Below are positions 48,552-60,771 of a stretch of DNA of 64,000 bases, one piece after another. The stretch is from Prostheceraeus crozeri. Lineage: Eukaryota; Platyhelminthes; Polycladida; Euryleptidae. The position numbers and the translations under genes were made by a program. The stretch is taken from contig CAJQUW010003035.1 in NCBI GenBank assembly GCA_907163375.1, positions 186,001 to 250,000 on the forward strand. The letters run 5' to 3'. The notes under the pieces are model-generated. The model did no database searches. It was not told where the DNA came from and saw only the letters and a program-made list of their open reading frames with translations. Numbering within the stretch: position 1 is the stretch's first letter; every line of letters starts with the position of its first letter.

Positions 48552-49585
48552 CAGGCCTGTAGCTAAGGGGGGGGGGCACGGAGGCGGTGCCCCACCTGCA
48601 AAATTTTTCGCCCCCCCTAGAAAATCATGGTGAAGATACGGTTAAATGGACTGGAAATTATAATTTCTGTATTTCTGAAACTATAATTTTTAAGTTAACA
48701 TTTCAATCTCTAAAAGTTTATCAATTTTGACTGTTAAAAATTTCCGCTTTCATCCTTCATCTGCAGACGATGCGGCAGGGGGTATGATGCAGGTGATTAT
48801 GTCATTGACAAACAAATGAAATCAGTTAATCCTCTGGGCAGATTCCTTGGTCGGAAATTAATGCATCTTAGTTGACATTTCTGGAAAATGGGCGAAGAGC
48901 TCCGTATGCATATCCTATTATTCTCGGTGAATGAAATGTTCAACACCTTTGTTTATCATGATAAAGAAGCGATTCAGCGAGAATCGTTGCGACTTCCTGT
49001 TGAGATAGCACATTTGGAGATTTTGGGAAATGATGAAAATGGACATCTTCACATTTCCGAAAACTGCTCGTTTTACTTTCTTTGTATAGAGTAATTTTCG
49101 CATAGAGATAACCCTGATAATCATAAGTTGATACTACATATATCTCATAAAAATCGTTTACTCATATGGAGTGCAATTATTTTTTATTTTCATATTTTAT
49201 GGCTCTGTATCTCTCTTCATATATGTTAAATAAATGCTAAATCTCCCCGATTCCCATTAGAGATTTCTTGTTTTGATTTGTTTTTCAAATAAACTCTTAT
49301 TTGTTTATTTATTTAAATAGGATTTGCTTCTTATTGCAGGCACAGTGGTAAATACGTTATGGACAAATTTGTTATTAGAAAATCTAAAACTTCGTCAATT
49401 ACTACAAGGGGTCAAGAACTAGTAAACGATGAATGTGGGCTTCCAAGTTCCTAGAGAAAGTGGAACAGATGAAACTGTTTTATTATTTAAAACTATCATG
49501 TAAAAGCAAAACATTGTTGATTTTTGTTTCCAAAATTCATCAGAAAGTCGCCCCCCCCTAAGAGCAGCGTCTGGCTACGGGGCTG
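48552..49585. mobile_element. hAT-like element with G-run and C-run ends
   Basis: The left end CAGGCCTGTAGC is followed by a run of G (48567-48576), and the right end has a run of C followed by GGCTACGGGGCTG. The ends are imperfect inverted repeats of the CAGxxxxGTAGC type common in hAT elements. The flanks contain ATATGCAA (left) and ATATGCAG (right), a probable 8-bp duplication with one mismatch, offset by two bases from the CAG on the left. There is no transposase inside. Confidence 0.68.
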
Positions 49586-49593
49586 ATATGCAG

Positions 49594-51337
49594 GCAAGGT
49601 CTTTCTGTTTAATGAGAATGTAATTGAATATTTAGTGATCTTATTAACATTTTGTTATGAAAAGCTATCAGTGATTCTGCTATCATTATTGCCGAAGTCT
49701 AACTTATAGACGCTTATGCTTATAGACTTATTTATGCTTTAAAAAGTTGTCCATGTACCTATGAATACCCAAGGAAACCAACACATGCTTATTGCGTATC
49801 TCAAGTCTTTCCTCTGCTTTTGTTTAACAATTCGCTCTTCATATCGGTATTCATAAACAATGAGGCAAAATTTGCGTAGCTTTGATGTTTAACTATTTGA
49901 AGCTACAAACAGCATCGATGTAATTAGAAGATATACATACAAAAATGTACTTTTCTTAATGAAAGTTAGTAATTTTGAGACATGAAAAATTAACAGATTT
50001 GATCATCTAAAGCGTCAAATTGATAGATATTTGAATGGAAACGCCAATCGATTCGACTTCTTTAATTGATGATAATCATTATTTAACCTTCGGCCCACTG
50101 GAAGAGGGCGATCAGCGCCCCCCTACCGAAAATTTTAAGGCTGAATTGCATGTTTAGTTACTGCGTTTTTCTCGGCACTTATATCTTGCGGCAGAAAAAC
50201 GCAGGTCTGAAGCGCAAGAAGCTGCGGCGGAAGGCAGACATCAATGATATCTAAGACGGCCTGAATTTTTACCGCACGATGGAAACGCAGGTTAATAGAG
50301 GTGCAGTCTACTTTTCACAAGCCGCAGGTTGTAGATTGGCTGCTTGGGAATATCGACGTCGCATGCAACATCATCGATTACGATTAAGGAAACGGACATG
50401 TTATTGTAGCCCATCTATCAATTGTACATGTATTTTGTGAACCCACGCCGATTGCGAGGTGACGGAAGGAACTATCAGCTGCGAAAATCCCGCTATGATC
50501 GAAGGTTTTATTGATGAGGAGAGACTCATTAAAACATGATAAGAAATTATCGTGAGCGAGCTGTGGCCCATATCATCAGCAAAACATTTTGACATTTAGG
50601 GACTTGAAAACTCGTGGTATCAGATTGCTGAACAAATGAGATGCGACAAGAAAAAATGCAGCGGGAAGTAGCGATATATCCGTGACATCTATCAGAAGAA
50701 GAAACTGGAAATATCCACTCGAAGCGGTGATCCTGACGGAAATCCACAGCCAAAATGGAAATAGTTTGAGTCCCTGACTTTTTAAAATGATTTAGTTAAA
50801 GGAAGAACAACAGCAAGTATTGCATCATTTGATGATGAAACTGTACTTTAATAATCTGATGATAGCCTACTAGTATCTTATTTCTATTCCAACTTGCAAC
50901 CTATACGTCTATACGCATGCCCGTCATACAGTCTAATCTCCTCCACCAAGCGTCCATCACAATTATGAATGTTTTCAGGTGTCCTCGATTTGAAATCAAA
51001 ATTTGAAATTTAAAATGATCTCTGAGATATGGCAGGAAATAATAGGCGCAGTAAAATATCATATTTTTGACCTTACATTTGACCTCCACAGTGACCTTGA
51101 ATATCAAGACAATGATGATATCCTTACTCGTCATCATAAGAGCTTTCATTTGCTGTATTTTGCTTTGAATTTGGACCTTTAGTTTCGGGCGCGTTTGTCA
51201 AAGCACCTAGCCCAGTGGGGGGGGGGGAGGATTAAGGTGTCTGATGTGCCGATAGTTAAAACTTTGCGTCACTTCCGAATTACTATCACCAAATTAAATT
51301 CACTTGAACTGCTGCTGTAGGCTGACCCACTTCCATG
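49594..51337. other. Gene-free DNA
   Basis: No gene is supported. A run of eleven G lies at 51217-51227, after CCTAGCCCAGT. It may be another degenerate G-rich element end, but no partner was found. Confidence 0.4.
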
Positions 51338-51345
51338 GATTGTTG

Positions 51346-51917
51346 CATAGAGTAGGTATATTAGGTAGAGTGGTAACTCAGCACTTATGAAATCCCCAAT
51401 ATGTATACACTTTCCATTTTATTAAATGAGCTCGCGGGGATACAGGTGGTATTGTCACCAAATGGAGATATGCAAATTTTTGCAGTTTTGAAGAAATTAC
51501 CACGGAATTGAATGATCATGATAGGAATGCAGAAGGAATGATGGCATTTTACAGATGGATATTTGATGTTTTCTAAATTAGCAATTCGATAGGTTCCTAT
51601 TACTTTCATGCTCAACCTCAAGAGTATTTTCTTAAGCGTGATCCTATCACAGGCAACCTGCCACTGGCTGAGCAAAATAACAGAATCAAAGACTTTTCCT
51701 CATTTCATCATTCCTTTTGATATCCAACTTGTTTCATACTACTTATTTAGGAGAGTCATCTCGGTAGTATATAAATTGGCAAAATTTGACTTTTTTCAAA
51801 AGTGCTCAAATAATTTTTTAGACCACGGGAACGTAATCTCCGCAAAAAGCTGAATCTTTTGATATAAAAATTTGCAGTTTTTGAGTCGACACTCTACTCC
51901 TATATCCCTACTCTATG
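51346..51917 (+). mobile_element. CATAGAGTAG MITE, copy 2
   Basis: The ends CATAGAGTAG and CTACTCTATG match copy 1. GATTGTTG at 51338-51345 and 51918-51925 is a perfect 8-bp target duplication. It is a shorter, 572-bp version of copy 1 in the same orientation, lacking an internal part. Confidence 0.9.
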
Positions 51918-51925
51918 GATTGTTG

Positions 51926-52540
51926 CATTGCTTGTATACATCGGTTCACTTACCGAGATGATTTGCATGTCCTAACCGAAATACATAGCCTAAAAGAAAA
52001 AAGTTAATCATTGAAAATTCAGTAAAACTTGAAGATCATATTTATCAATCTAAATCCATCACCTGCAGCATCGCAATGCGCATCAGAGCGTGGTAAGGAT
52101 CGAGAAACCCAATCTCATAGAATAAAAAATATTTTACCAACATACATTTTTATCTGATAATCCAAAAAAATATGGTCCGAACATTTTCCGGTCGTCTAAT
52201 TTGATAATCCGGCTCAGCTGACGATGATCATAATAGATTGCAAGCAAATGCATTGTCCAGCGGGAGATGAAAGCTTTGGAAATCAAATTATTGGAGTGGT
52301 TTTGATGTCTTTGATTACAAAGGTAAACAACAAGTGCAATTTCACAAAATTATGCAGTTGCCAAACTGAGAGAAGAAGAGTGAAACAAATGAAACAAGAA
52401 AACGTGGTGCAAGAAAGATAATAACGAAAGTGTATTATTCATTCAATCAACCCCAAATTCGATGTTGAAGAAAGAGTTGGAAGGGGAATAAAGAAAGGTG
52501 GATTCAAAATTAAAGTTATATAGGCTGCAAAATATACCAA
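51926..52540. other. Gene-free DNA
   Basis: I see nothing identifiable here; the stretch just before 52541 may include more eroded Penelope sequence. Confidence 0.35.
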
Positions 52541-52845
52541 TTGAAATTACAAAGGTCAAATCCGTTCGAGAAAAAGAAATGCACAGACGAATGCATAATA
52601 TGCAAACTTAATGGAAAAGGAACATGTAATGCACAAGGAATAACCTACGATATTGAATGTGAAGGATGCAAAGGGCTCTATATCAGAGAAACAGCAAGAA
52701 ATGCGGAAATCAGAGGAAAAGAACATTTAAAGCAATTGAAAGAAAAGAAGGATACATAAAGTCTATGGAGACATTGCAAAGAACGACATACATGTAACAA
52801 CATAGAACAAGAATTTTCAATGAGTATAACAAGTGTACATCATAA
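52541..52845 (+). pseudogene. Penelope-like GIY-YIG endonuclease remnant
   Basis: The frame 52541-52759 contains CTDECIICKLNGKGTC and then YDIECEGCKGLYIRETAR and EHLKQLKE. These correspond to the cysteine-containing linker and the GIY-YIG nuclease core (usually YIGETxR) of Penelope-like elements. After a stop codon the same frame continues with SLWRHCKERH and EFSMSITS, which match the following part of that domain. The stop and the I-R in place of I-G in the core mark it as inactive. It is in the opposite orientation to the reverse-transcriptase fragment at 47006-47662, so the two belong to separate insertions. Confidence 0.7.
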
Positions 52846-52859
52846 CTGTGGTATATGTG

Positions 52860-53920
52860 CACACTTAGATATCGATAATGACAGTGATAATTTGTAATTC
52901 AGTGTGGAGATTTCAAATGATGTAGCATTTGATTTCCAAAACATTTTTGACTTAGGATTTCTTTATTTCGCAATTGACAAGGCCAGATCGGCGAAATTAC
53001 TTAGATTACTTAGAACTTACTTAGATTGACAAATTACATTAATTTTTGTGCGTAGAAAGACTGAAAAACAGCATAATTTCAATAATTTCAACTAATAAAC
53101 AACAACAGAAAAAAGGAAAATTCTTTAATCTGGAAATATTCTCCGGAACCAAGCTGTCTGCATAACCGAGTTTTCACTGAACAAATGATGACTGCTTATA
53201 GTCAGGATTCCGCACCGCTGACAATGGTGGCAGTCTGTATCGATGCAGTTTTGTCAAGCTATCACCTGAGCTAGTTTTGATTTGTGTAAGACACCTATTT
53301 GGGAAAAATGTCATCGTCTGACATCATTGTTCCGTCATTGAACTTTGACAAATTCTGTCGATACACGCATCGCTGCACTATATACAAAAAACTGAATTTA
53401 TTGACTCTTAGCTCGAAGTGTACTTAGCGCCGTGCATGACTAGAAAATTACTAATCTCACAGCCAGTGGATAAAAATCTCTCAATCAAGACATGGGAAAG
53501 CAAAGCAATCGACAGTTTCAGTCGTTCCAGTTTCATAAAAATGCCATAAAACGAAGATCCTAGAGAAGGACGAGTACAAACTTCAAGAAACTGAAATACA
53601 AGCTTGCGAGCTGTAGTGATGGTGGAACATGCAATAATTTATTCTTCATGCACGTCTAATGCTAATAGTGAAAGCTCACAATTCGGACAAGTCAGTGAGA
53701 GGGGAAGATCTTCTCCAACCCGCATGACGGGGACAGACCTAGACCGACTGTTCTTTCAAACCTGAGATAGCATGACAAATAAGAGGCTCGTTGAACGTAG
53801 ACCTTCTACCTAGGGCTGCGAAAGCGGATGCGACTGTTCGAAGAGGCTCCTTTACAGCCCCACTTCCACATTGCCAACTGATTCACATGCCAAAGTCGAT
53901 AGTTCACCACTGTTAGTCAT
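52860..53920. other. Gene-free DNA
   Basis: No gene, RNA or repeat boundary was found in this stretch. Confidence 0.4.
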
Positions 53921-53923
53921 CTG

Positions 53924-55534
53924 GGGCCTGTTTCATAAAATTAAGCAGTCTGATATGTATCAGTAACATTTTCAGCAGTGAAATATAAAGCACTGCTTTA
54001 AATTGCGTTTCATAAAAATTAATTTTCCGACTGAAGATTAAGCAGTCTAAATTAATCAGTGATACATATAGCGTTTCATAAAGATTTCGGACTGATGAAA
54101 ACACTGATATATATCAGTGTGATTGAGTGATTAAAACAATTGTGGATAATTCTTCGTAAATAAAATAATTTTTGACAGCATAGAGTAAATATATAGGTAG
54201 AGTGTCGACTTAAAAAAGTATCTGTATACAGTGAAAATTTTTATATGAAAAGATTCAGTTTTTTTCGGAGATTACGTTCCTGCGGTCCAAAACATTATTT
54301 GAGCAGTTTTGTAAAAACCTCAATATTTGTCAATTTAATTACTACCGACATGACTCCCCGTTGTAAGAAGTATGAAACAAGTTGGATATCAAAAGGAATC
54401 AATATTCGCTAACAAGCATCGCAACTGAGCGGAAATTGTGCTGATGATCAAGAAATTGTAATGAACGGCATTATAATGGAAGTCTTCATAAAAAGTTGAG
54501 ATTTTATTGTGCTATCGTGGCTGAAATTTCATAGTTTTGATTTAATTTAACAAACATTACCGCTCCGAGGCTGTCATGACACGGACAATCTGTAAAATAA
54601 TCTCATTTCCATTTGCTTTATGCTGTTATAATCAGTCAATTCCGTTGTAATTTCTTCAAACTGCACAAATGCGCATATCTCACATTTTGGAGACAATTCC
54701 AACTGTATTCACCTCGAGTTCATTTAATAAAATCGAAAGTGTATATACATTGGGGATTTAATAAATGCGGAGTTTCCACTCTACCTAATATATCTACTCT
54801 ATGTTTGACAGTAATTGAAATAATAATTAGAGAAGTTAATCTGAGGCAAATGGTGGAATATTTGAGAATCTTTTTTTCTAGCTGTCATCGATGTATGTAA
54901 AAATCAATACCTCAACGTCTTTTAATATTGAAATGATTTCATGACATGCCGTACCTCATTACACGAAAGAAATCGAAGCCCTCAAAACAACCCTTTATAA
55001 TTTTGCTGTTACCGGACGTTTTATCGTCAAGCATTTGAAGCTTTTCAAAGGAAGAATTTTTCAATAAACAGTATCCAAATTTACCATTCTGACAAATAGT
55101 TTGTTACTGACAGTAAAATTGAAAATCAAAAGCCGTTTTCCCATTTTTAAGTTGTATTTGCAATCATTTCTCCGATATTTCAAGTTTCTATAACTTTCTC
55201 GATGATCATTCACAGATTTATCAACCTCAAGATGTTGATAGAAATTTTCACATTTCTATCAGTGAATTTCCATATTTTCAATTTTCGCGCGCTACTGATA
55301 CTTCTTTGTGAAACGCAATTCTTTTCCAGACTGCTTAAAATACTGATTTTAAGCAGTGTGGGACTGATATAAATCACTGCTTAATATTTGGTTTTGTGAA
55401 ACGCTGTTAATTTCGACTGCTTTCAATCACTGATTTAAATCACTGCTTTATATTTATTTTATGAAACGCAGAAAATTTTCCACACTGATAAAACCACTGA
55501 TATAAAGCACTGATTTATTTTATGAAACAGGCCC
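53924..55534. mobile_element. GGGCCTGTTTCAT element with subterminal repeats
   Basis: The left end GGGCCTGTTTCATAAAA (53924) and right end TTTTATGAAACAGGCCC (ending 55534) are inverted repeats. CTG flanks both sides, a possible 3-bp duplication. Degenerate copies of the GTTTCATAAA core recur inside both ends (about 54006, 54071, 55307, 55395, 55461). Motifs such as AAATCACTGCTT are also repeated. It has no coding capacity. A CATAGAGTAG MITE (54179-54803) was inserted into it later. The superfamily is undecided. Confidence 0.82.
54179..54803 (-). mobile_element. CATAGAGTAG MITE, copy 3 (nested)
   Basis: It is bounded by TTTGACAG at 54171-54178 and 54804-54811, a perfect 8-bp duplication. Its right end is CTACTCTATG and its left end a variant, CATAGAGTAA. 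The content is inverted relative to copies 1 and 2, for example the ATTTAATAAATGCGGAGT block lies near the right end. It sits inside the GGGCCTGTTTCAT element and is therefore younger. Confidence 0.9.
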
Positions 55535-55537
55535 CTG

Positions 55538-56872
55538 GCTTCTCATAACGCTCGGTGAAGTGAATCTGCGTGATGTGTGAGCAAGAAATTCACAACACAT
55601 TGATAATATTTGGTCATTTAGGCGTAATATTCTGTTTTTGAATAGAAAGTTTTGAGATTTCGGAGTTTCGTCATCCTTGAATGCAATGTTGCTAAAATTC
55701 ACCGCTTGGACAAATGCGACTGTCGTTACAAATATTATCACGTCTCCTACATAATATTTCTTTAAAAAATACTAACATGAATTTGTTGTCTGATGGTTGT
55801 CGGATATCAAATTATCATGCGCGAAGCTCATTGGCTAAATCTATTAACCAGCTAAGATCCCAAGAAAAATTCCACTCTGTGACATTACTCCTCAGTGAGA
55901 ATTCATTTTGCACTACTTAATATGGAAATAAGTAGTATTTATAAATCATATCTCCATGGAGGGGAATGCAAAAATGTTGTCACTGCGATGGTGCTCGAAT
56001 TTCGGATAAAGTGAAATCCGACGAACCTTAGGAATGACTCTTCACCTCCACTTTTCGTTCTTCCGCATCTTCAGTTGTCACTTTTCCCTCCTTGTAATTT
56101 TCGCAGTACTTTCCGCTATCCTCTCAGTGAGTCCGTTTCGGATAAATCCAAAGGCAGAGAGACTTTTACTGCAGTCAACAGTTCGCATTTGTATCAGAAA
56201 CAATCTGAAATATCAATATTGATTCTTCTCTTCAATTTTCGCAACGTATTTCTCTTCCAACTTTCTCTGACATGTACCTGTCGCACTCTACCAAATTACA
56301 GCTCCGCGGAATGAATGATTCACCGTCCAATTCCTTAATTAAATGTTCTCTCGAGACAGATTCCTTCTGCGTCACATGTCTTCGGAATTGGAGCAGAAAT
56401 CTGTGAGTTGGAGCTGCAGAATTTTATGGAATTCACTGCTTTATAAGCGCTTAGCGATGTGATACAGCAGAATGGGTATTCAATAAGATATCTTCTAATT
56501 TTACCGGCATTTCTTGCATTATTACAGATATATATTTTATTTGTCTCCTATCACTTTATTTGACCTGTAAAGCAGTTTATTGCCCGCACGGAAGATAATA
56601 TTTGCTCCAATGCACTGGAAGAAGCGCAATCTATGCCAATTATGAATGCTCTTGTATTATGACAATACAATTATGAGAAGCCGTGTGTACAATGTACCTG
56701 TATGTTTGGCATTCTGAATCGTACAGGAGACTCATTTCAAATAGTCATTTATCACTTCGATTAGCTACAAAATTCGATCTTTTGTAACGCAAGCGTTCTT
56801 TGGCCTGAACATGAAGAAAATGATTTCAAATTTTGCTCACCTATAATTATGTCCAGAGAAATTTAGAAGTCT
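55538..56872. other. Gene-free DNA
   Basis: No gene is supported. The segment at 56629-56661 (CTATGCCAATTATGAATGCT) recurs near 59995, just upstream of the second copy of repeat W. Confidence 0.4.
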
Positions 56873-57021
56873 ATGCTTTACTATAGACTAAATCTGTGAA
56901 TAGATATTTTCACTATTGATGTTCACTATTGATTATTCAAATACTCTTGCTGATCATAGACATGACAATCACAATCTGTCCTTGATCATCATAGCACGTG
57001 GACAAATAAAATTCTCTACGC
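56873..57021 (+). repeat. Dispersed repeat W, copy 1
   Basis: Homologous to 60032-60175 in the same orientation. The clearest shared block is CACAATCTGTCCTTGATCAT followed by CATAGCACGT and AAATAAAATTCTCTAC. No end structure was identified. Confidence 0.8.
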
Positions 57022-57084
57022 AACTCGTTCATTAGATTGCTTCATCATAGCATTCGAACTCGTTAGATTTAAATAGCCCTCATC

Positions 57085-57405
57085 CATGGACTTCTAAATT
57101 TTTCTCGATAATGTTGGGCCCTCCGATCATTATTAAGAAAGTTAGGAGGCGCACGAAAAAACGTTCACAATCTTCTCTGCAGAACTTGACATCGACTGTG
57201 TCTCTTTGCTGTGTGATCCGGTTGATAACAGTCACTGAAACTTTGCACAATTTGGCGTGTTTAATGTTGAACTGGCTGCTCATTGTTCGATTGCTATGGT
57301 ATTTAGTCAGGAGATTGTGCTATTTCAATAACGTTACATGTTCCAATGCTTCCCCTCTAGTCAAACGGAAGAAGAGACGACCTGTCTAATTCTGTGGTTG
57401 TAGCT
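57085..57405 (+). repeat. Dispersed repeat Z, copy B
   Basis: The longest copy of the family also present at 23590-23900 (inverted) and 58640-58855. It contains TCGATAATGTTGGGCCCTCC on its left side and GACGACCTGTCTAATTCTG on its right. Confidence 0.8.
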
Positions 57406-58639
57406 TTGAAGAATATTTGGTTCTGGACCTGATGAGCATCGTTTAAAACGAAGTTGTTTATTTTGCGGAACTTTTCTGCGCATGAATGACGGGGCATGAT
57501 GTAACACGTAAAGGCAGTCTGCGCTCTACTTACGACCGCCGAAGAAATTGTTTTAATCCTTTGTCAACTATGATTTACAATAACTTATGTGAGCTGATGA
57601 TGCAGCTATTGTATCATGGTAATTTTTGATTCTCATTTGGAAAATATAAACCATATTCTCTCAATTTTCTCACTTTTCGTAAAGATTTCTTCACTTCTCC
57701 AATTAGTAATCAGATGATAGTCTCTCTTAGCACAGCTTGGAGGCCTCAAAAGCTCATTCTAGATCACGCGGAATTTCTACTAATGAGTTATGAATAGGGA
57801 TTAAACCATGTTTCTAAATGACTCAAAGCGAAGGAAGCGTCATGCTTTTTGTCTTTAGGTTTCTTTATTCCAACGATTTCTGCTGTTTCATTCCAATTGA
57901 ACACCTTATTATATGTGTGGACACTGGACAACCTCAAAGACTGATAATGATGATGTGTGAAACATAGAATCGAATGTTATGTTACTGACAATAACTGGAT
58001 AAGCCCAAACTTCTCACAGAGAGAATGACCATGTTTGTCGATTGATTTCGAGTCTATTTGAAACCCATCTTCAGGACAATACAGCAGCTGGGACAACAGT
58101 TTTAATGGATAAATCATGGTCAATGAAGTTCACTAAAAGATACGAAAATTAGAAGATCTGGAGAGGCACAGATGAAGAGTTGTCATTTATTAGTACATGA
58201 ATACTTGATTTCATGCATAGTGTGTCTGCAATGCGGGTGTGAACACTTCTAAACAAGACTTTGAAGTCCTCTTGGCTTGCTTCATGTGGATGACACCTCA
58301 CTACGGTAGGGACTGGCTCTCCTCTCAGATGCTCATTCACTCTCGTGATTAGGGTCTCCGTGTCTCACTGTTATCTCAGCTTCTGTATTGTCTTGAAGAT
58401 GGGTTTTAAATAAACTCGAACTCGATCCACAAACATGGTCGTTCTCTCTGTAATGTCAATGACATGTAAGTCTAAAGCTCTCTAAATATTTCGTTTGTAT
58501 ATTGTACTTATAGCATATTTGCAGACAACCAAAATTATTGGTTCATTTACATTGATCTGCTCTTGCTTTAAATAAGGCATGGATGTTTATATCAGATAGT
58601 CTATCAGACTCATCAAGTTTGAGAACACGGTTAAAAAGA
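57406..58639. other. Gene-free DNA
   Basis: No gene is supported. The stretch separates two direct copies of repeat Z. Confidence 0.4.
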
Positions 58640-58855
58640 ACAATTTTGAAAGCGTGTCTCTTCGCTGTGTGATCCGGTTGATAACAGTCACTGAAACTTT
58701 GCACAATTTGGCGTGTTTGATGTTGAACTGGCTGCTCATTGTTTGATTGCTATGGTATTCAGTCAGGAGATTGTGCCATTTCATTTACGTTACATGTTCC
58801 AATGCTTCCCTTCTAGTCAAACAGAAGAAGAGACGACCTGTTTAATTCTGCGATT
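58640..58855 (+). repeat. Dispersed repeat Z, copy C
   Basis: It matches the right two thirds of copy B and lacks the TCGATAATG portion. It is in direct orientation to copy B, about 1.4 kb away, so the pair could arise from a local duplication or separate insertions. Confidence 0.8.
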
Positions 58856-59159
58856 AAAACACATTTGTCAACTGCTGCATCATTGGGCTACAATCAGTCA
58901 CGTGTGCAATTCTAAACTCTCATTGGTTCTTCATGCTCCATCTTAGTTCCACCTGATGTACCGCGACCTTGAGTCAAGTTCCATTCCACATAGTCAACTT
59001 CAGATCAACAATCTATTTCTATGGTTGAGGTAGAGTTTCTGCAACTACATAGAAATCGGTTCATTGTGTCATACTTCCAAAGAATTCACACTTGTCAGTC
59101 TCAGAACTGTGGGCGCAAGTGAATTAGAATACGCTGAGCAGTGACTTCTTACACCGTTA

Positions 59160-59339
59160 CGCCTCAGCCACACTGAAAGCAAAGCAAACGCGAGCAAACG
59201 TATCTCCGCAAGCTATCAATCGCTCTGGTTTGCTTTGCTCGCAGTGTGGCAGTCTACAACTTTGTAATAATGACTTTATATTTGCTGCAAAACGCTTTGC
59301 TCGGAAACGCTTGGAAAAGCTCGCAGTGTGGCTGAGGCC
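59160..59339. mobile_element. Harbinger-like MITE, 180 bp
   Basis: The left end CGCCTCAGCCACACTG and the right end CAGTGTGGCTGAGGCC match at 15 of 16 positions. TTA at 59157-59159 and 59340-59342 gives a 3-bp duplication typical of PIF/Harbinger insertion. An internal GCTCGCAGTGTGGC copy lies near 59235. It is non-coding. Confidence 0.82.
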
Positions 59340-59342
59340 TTA

Positions 59343-60031
59343 CTGTGCGAAAATTAGGATCTATTTGTGTCATCACGTGGGCTGAACAGAACAGAAACTT
59401 CGCTCTTGTGGTTGACCGGACAGCTCTCACCACACATTGGATTCGAAACAGTCTGTCACATTCAATTTGATGCAAACTCTTCCTTCTTTCTCCAAACTGT
59501 TTCTAAATTGACTAGATTCTGTTATTTGCAGTTTATAATTTGTATTAAAATCAATTTGAAAATTATCTCATCAAAAAAGAGAACAATATAGAAATTAAAC
59601 TCATTCTGCTCAGGTGTCTTAAGAGTTCTCTTTATGACTCTCAAGTGAAGATAGAAATTGATATTCTCAGTTTTTATCATCAAATCCATCAGCAATTTAA
59701 TGAAATTGTGGAATAAACTTTTCAATCACTTTCCGGAATGAAAGAAATATCCAATTTGCATCGCCCTAACTATTGTACTCTGAAAGATGATTTGCACCTA
59801 ATTTAGTCATTAATATAGAGTTCACGAAGACGTTCAAATCTCGTCCATTTCGCCGTCATACATTTACCGAGAGTTACGGAGATGATTTATTTTCTATTTA
59901 TGCTAGAAACTCACTTGCGGGAATGTTTGGAAGGATCCGAAACCTATTGATTAGCGTTGTAGAAGGAGCAAGCAACTGGGCTGACTTTGCCGGCCCTCTA
60001 TGCCAATTATGAGTGCTCTACTCCTGCTTTA
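59343..60031. other. Gene-free DNA
   Basis: I see no supported gene or repeat boundary other than the short shared segment near 59995. Confidence 0.4.
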
Positions 60032-60175
60032 GTATAGACTAGATGTGAGCATAGATATTTTCACCATTGATGAAATTGAAGTTCTATTCAAATACTCTTC
60101 ATAATCATAGACATGTCAATCACAATCTGTCCTTGATCATCATAGCACGTCGTCAAATAAAATTCTCTACACAAA
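60032..60175 (+). repeat. Dispersed repeat W, copy 2
   Basis: Second copy of the repeat at 56873-57021. It keeps AGCACGTCGTCAAATAAAAT where copy 1 has AGCACGTGGACAAATAAAAT. Confidence 0.8.
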
Positions 60176-60771
60176 TGATTCTGTAAACAATTTTCTGTGC
60201 AGTAAAGCGTGATATTCAACACATTTCTGCAGTTTTCGAACAAAGCTTACTTCCAATATACAGAGGAATGTGCACCTCAATTTCTGCCCCTTACCACAAA
60301 AACACATGGCAAAATATATCTACATGAGGGCAAAACTTAAAAATTCAGTATTTTACTTATTGTTCAACTCTAATCCTTTGTTCTTCATCGCGTTCTTAAC
60401 TTTCATAAAACCAGTGTATATCATCTTTTGTATAAAACCATTTCACCTTTAACCCATTAGTGACGGGATTTTTGTGTGAGTGGTTTTTACACCTAAACAA
60501 TGCTCGCCATAACATGTTATTTTGTAAGAATCTAAGTAAAAGGGAACTACAGCCATTTGTGCCTTATGCAGAGCTTCAACTGAATGTTTCGCTGCCCAAT
60601 AATTAAGATAATATTTTGTATTTAATAGTTGAGAAACTGCAACAGCCTTGTGCTTTAAAGAACATTTCAATGATGCAACAATAGTAATGTCATCATCACT
60701 GTCCATTCGTGTTTGTTTCAGTAAACATTTAAAGTTGGTTAGGAGTTTTTATCTAAATTTATCAGAAAATA

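Noticed and set aside
60449-60706. Minus-strand 85-codon frame next to TTAACCCATTAG, possible piggyBac end
   Set aside because: The TTAACCC resemblance is short and no partner end or transposase similarity was found.
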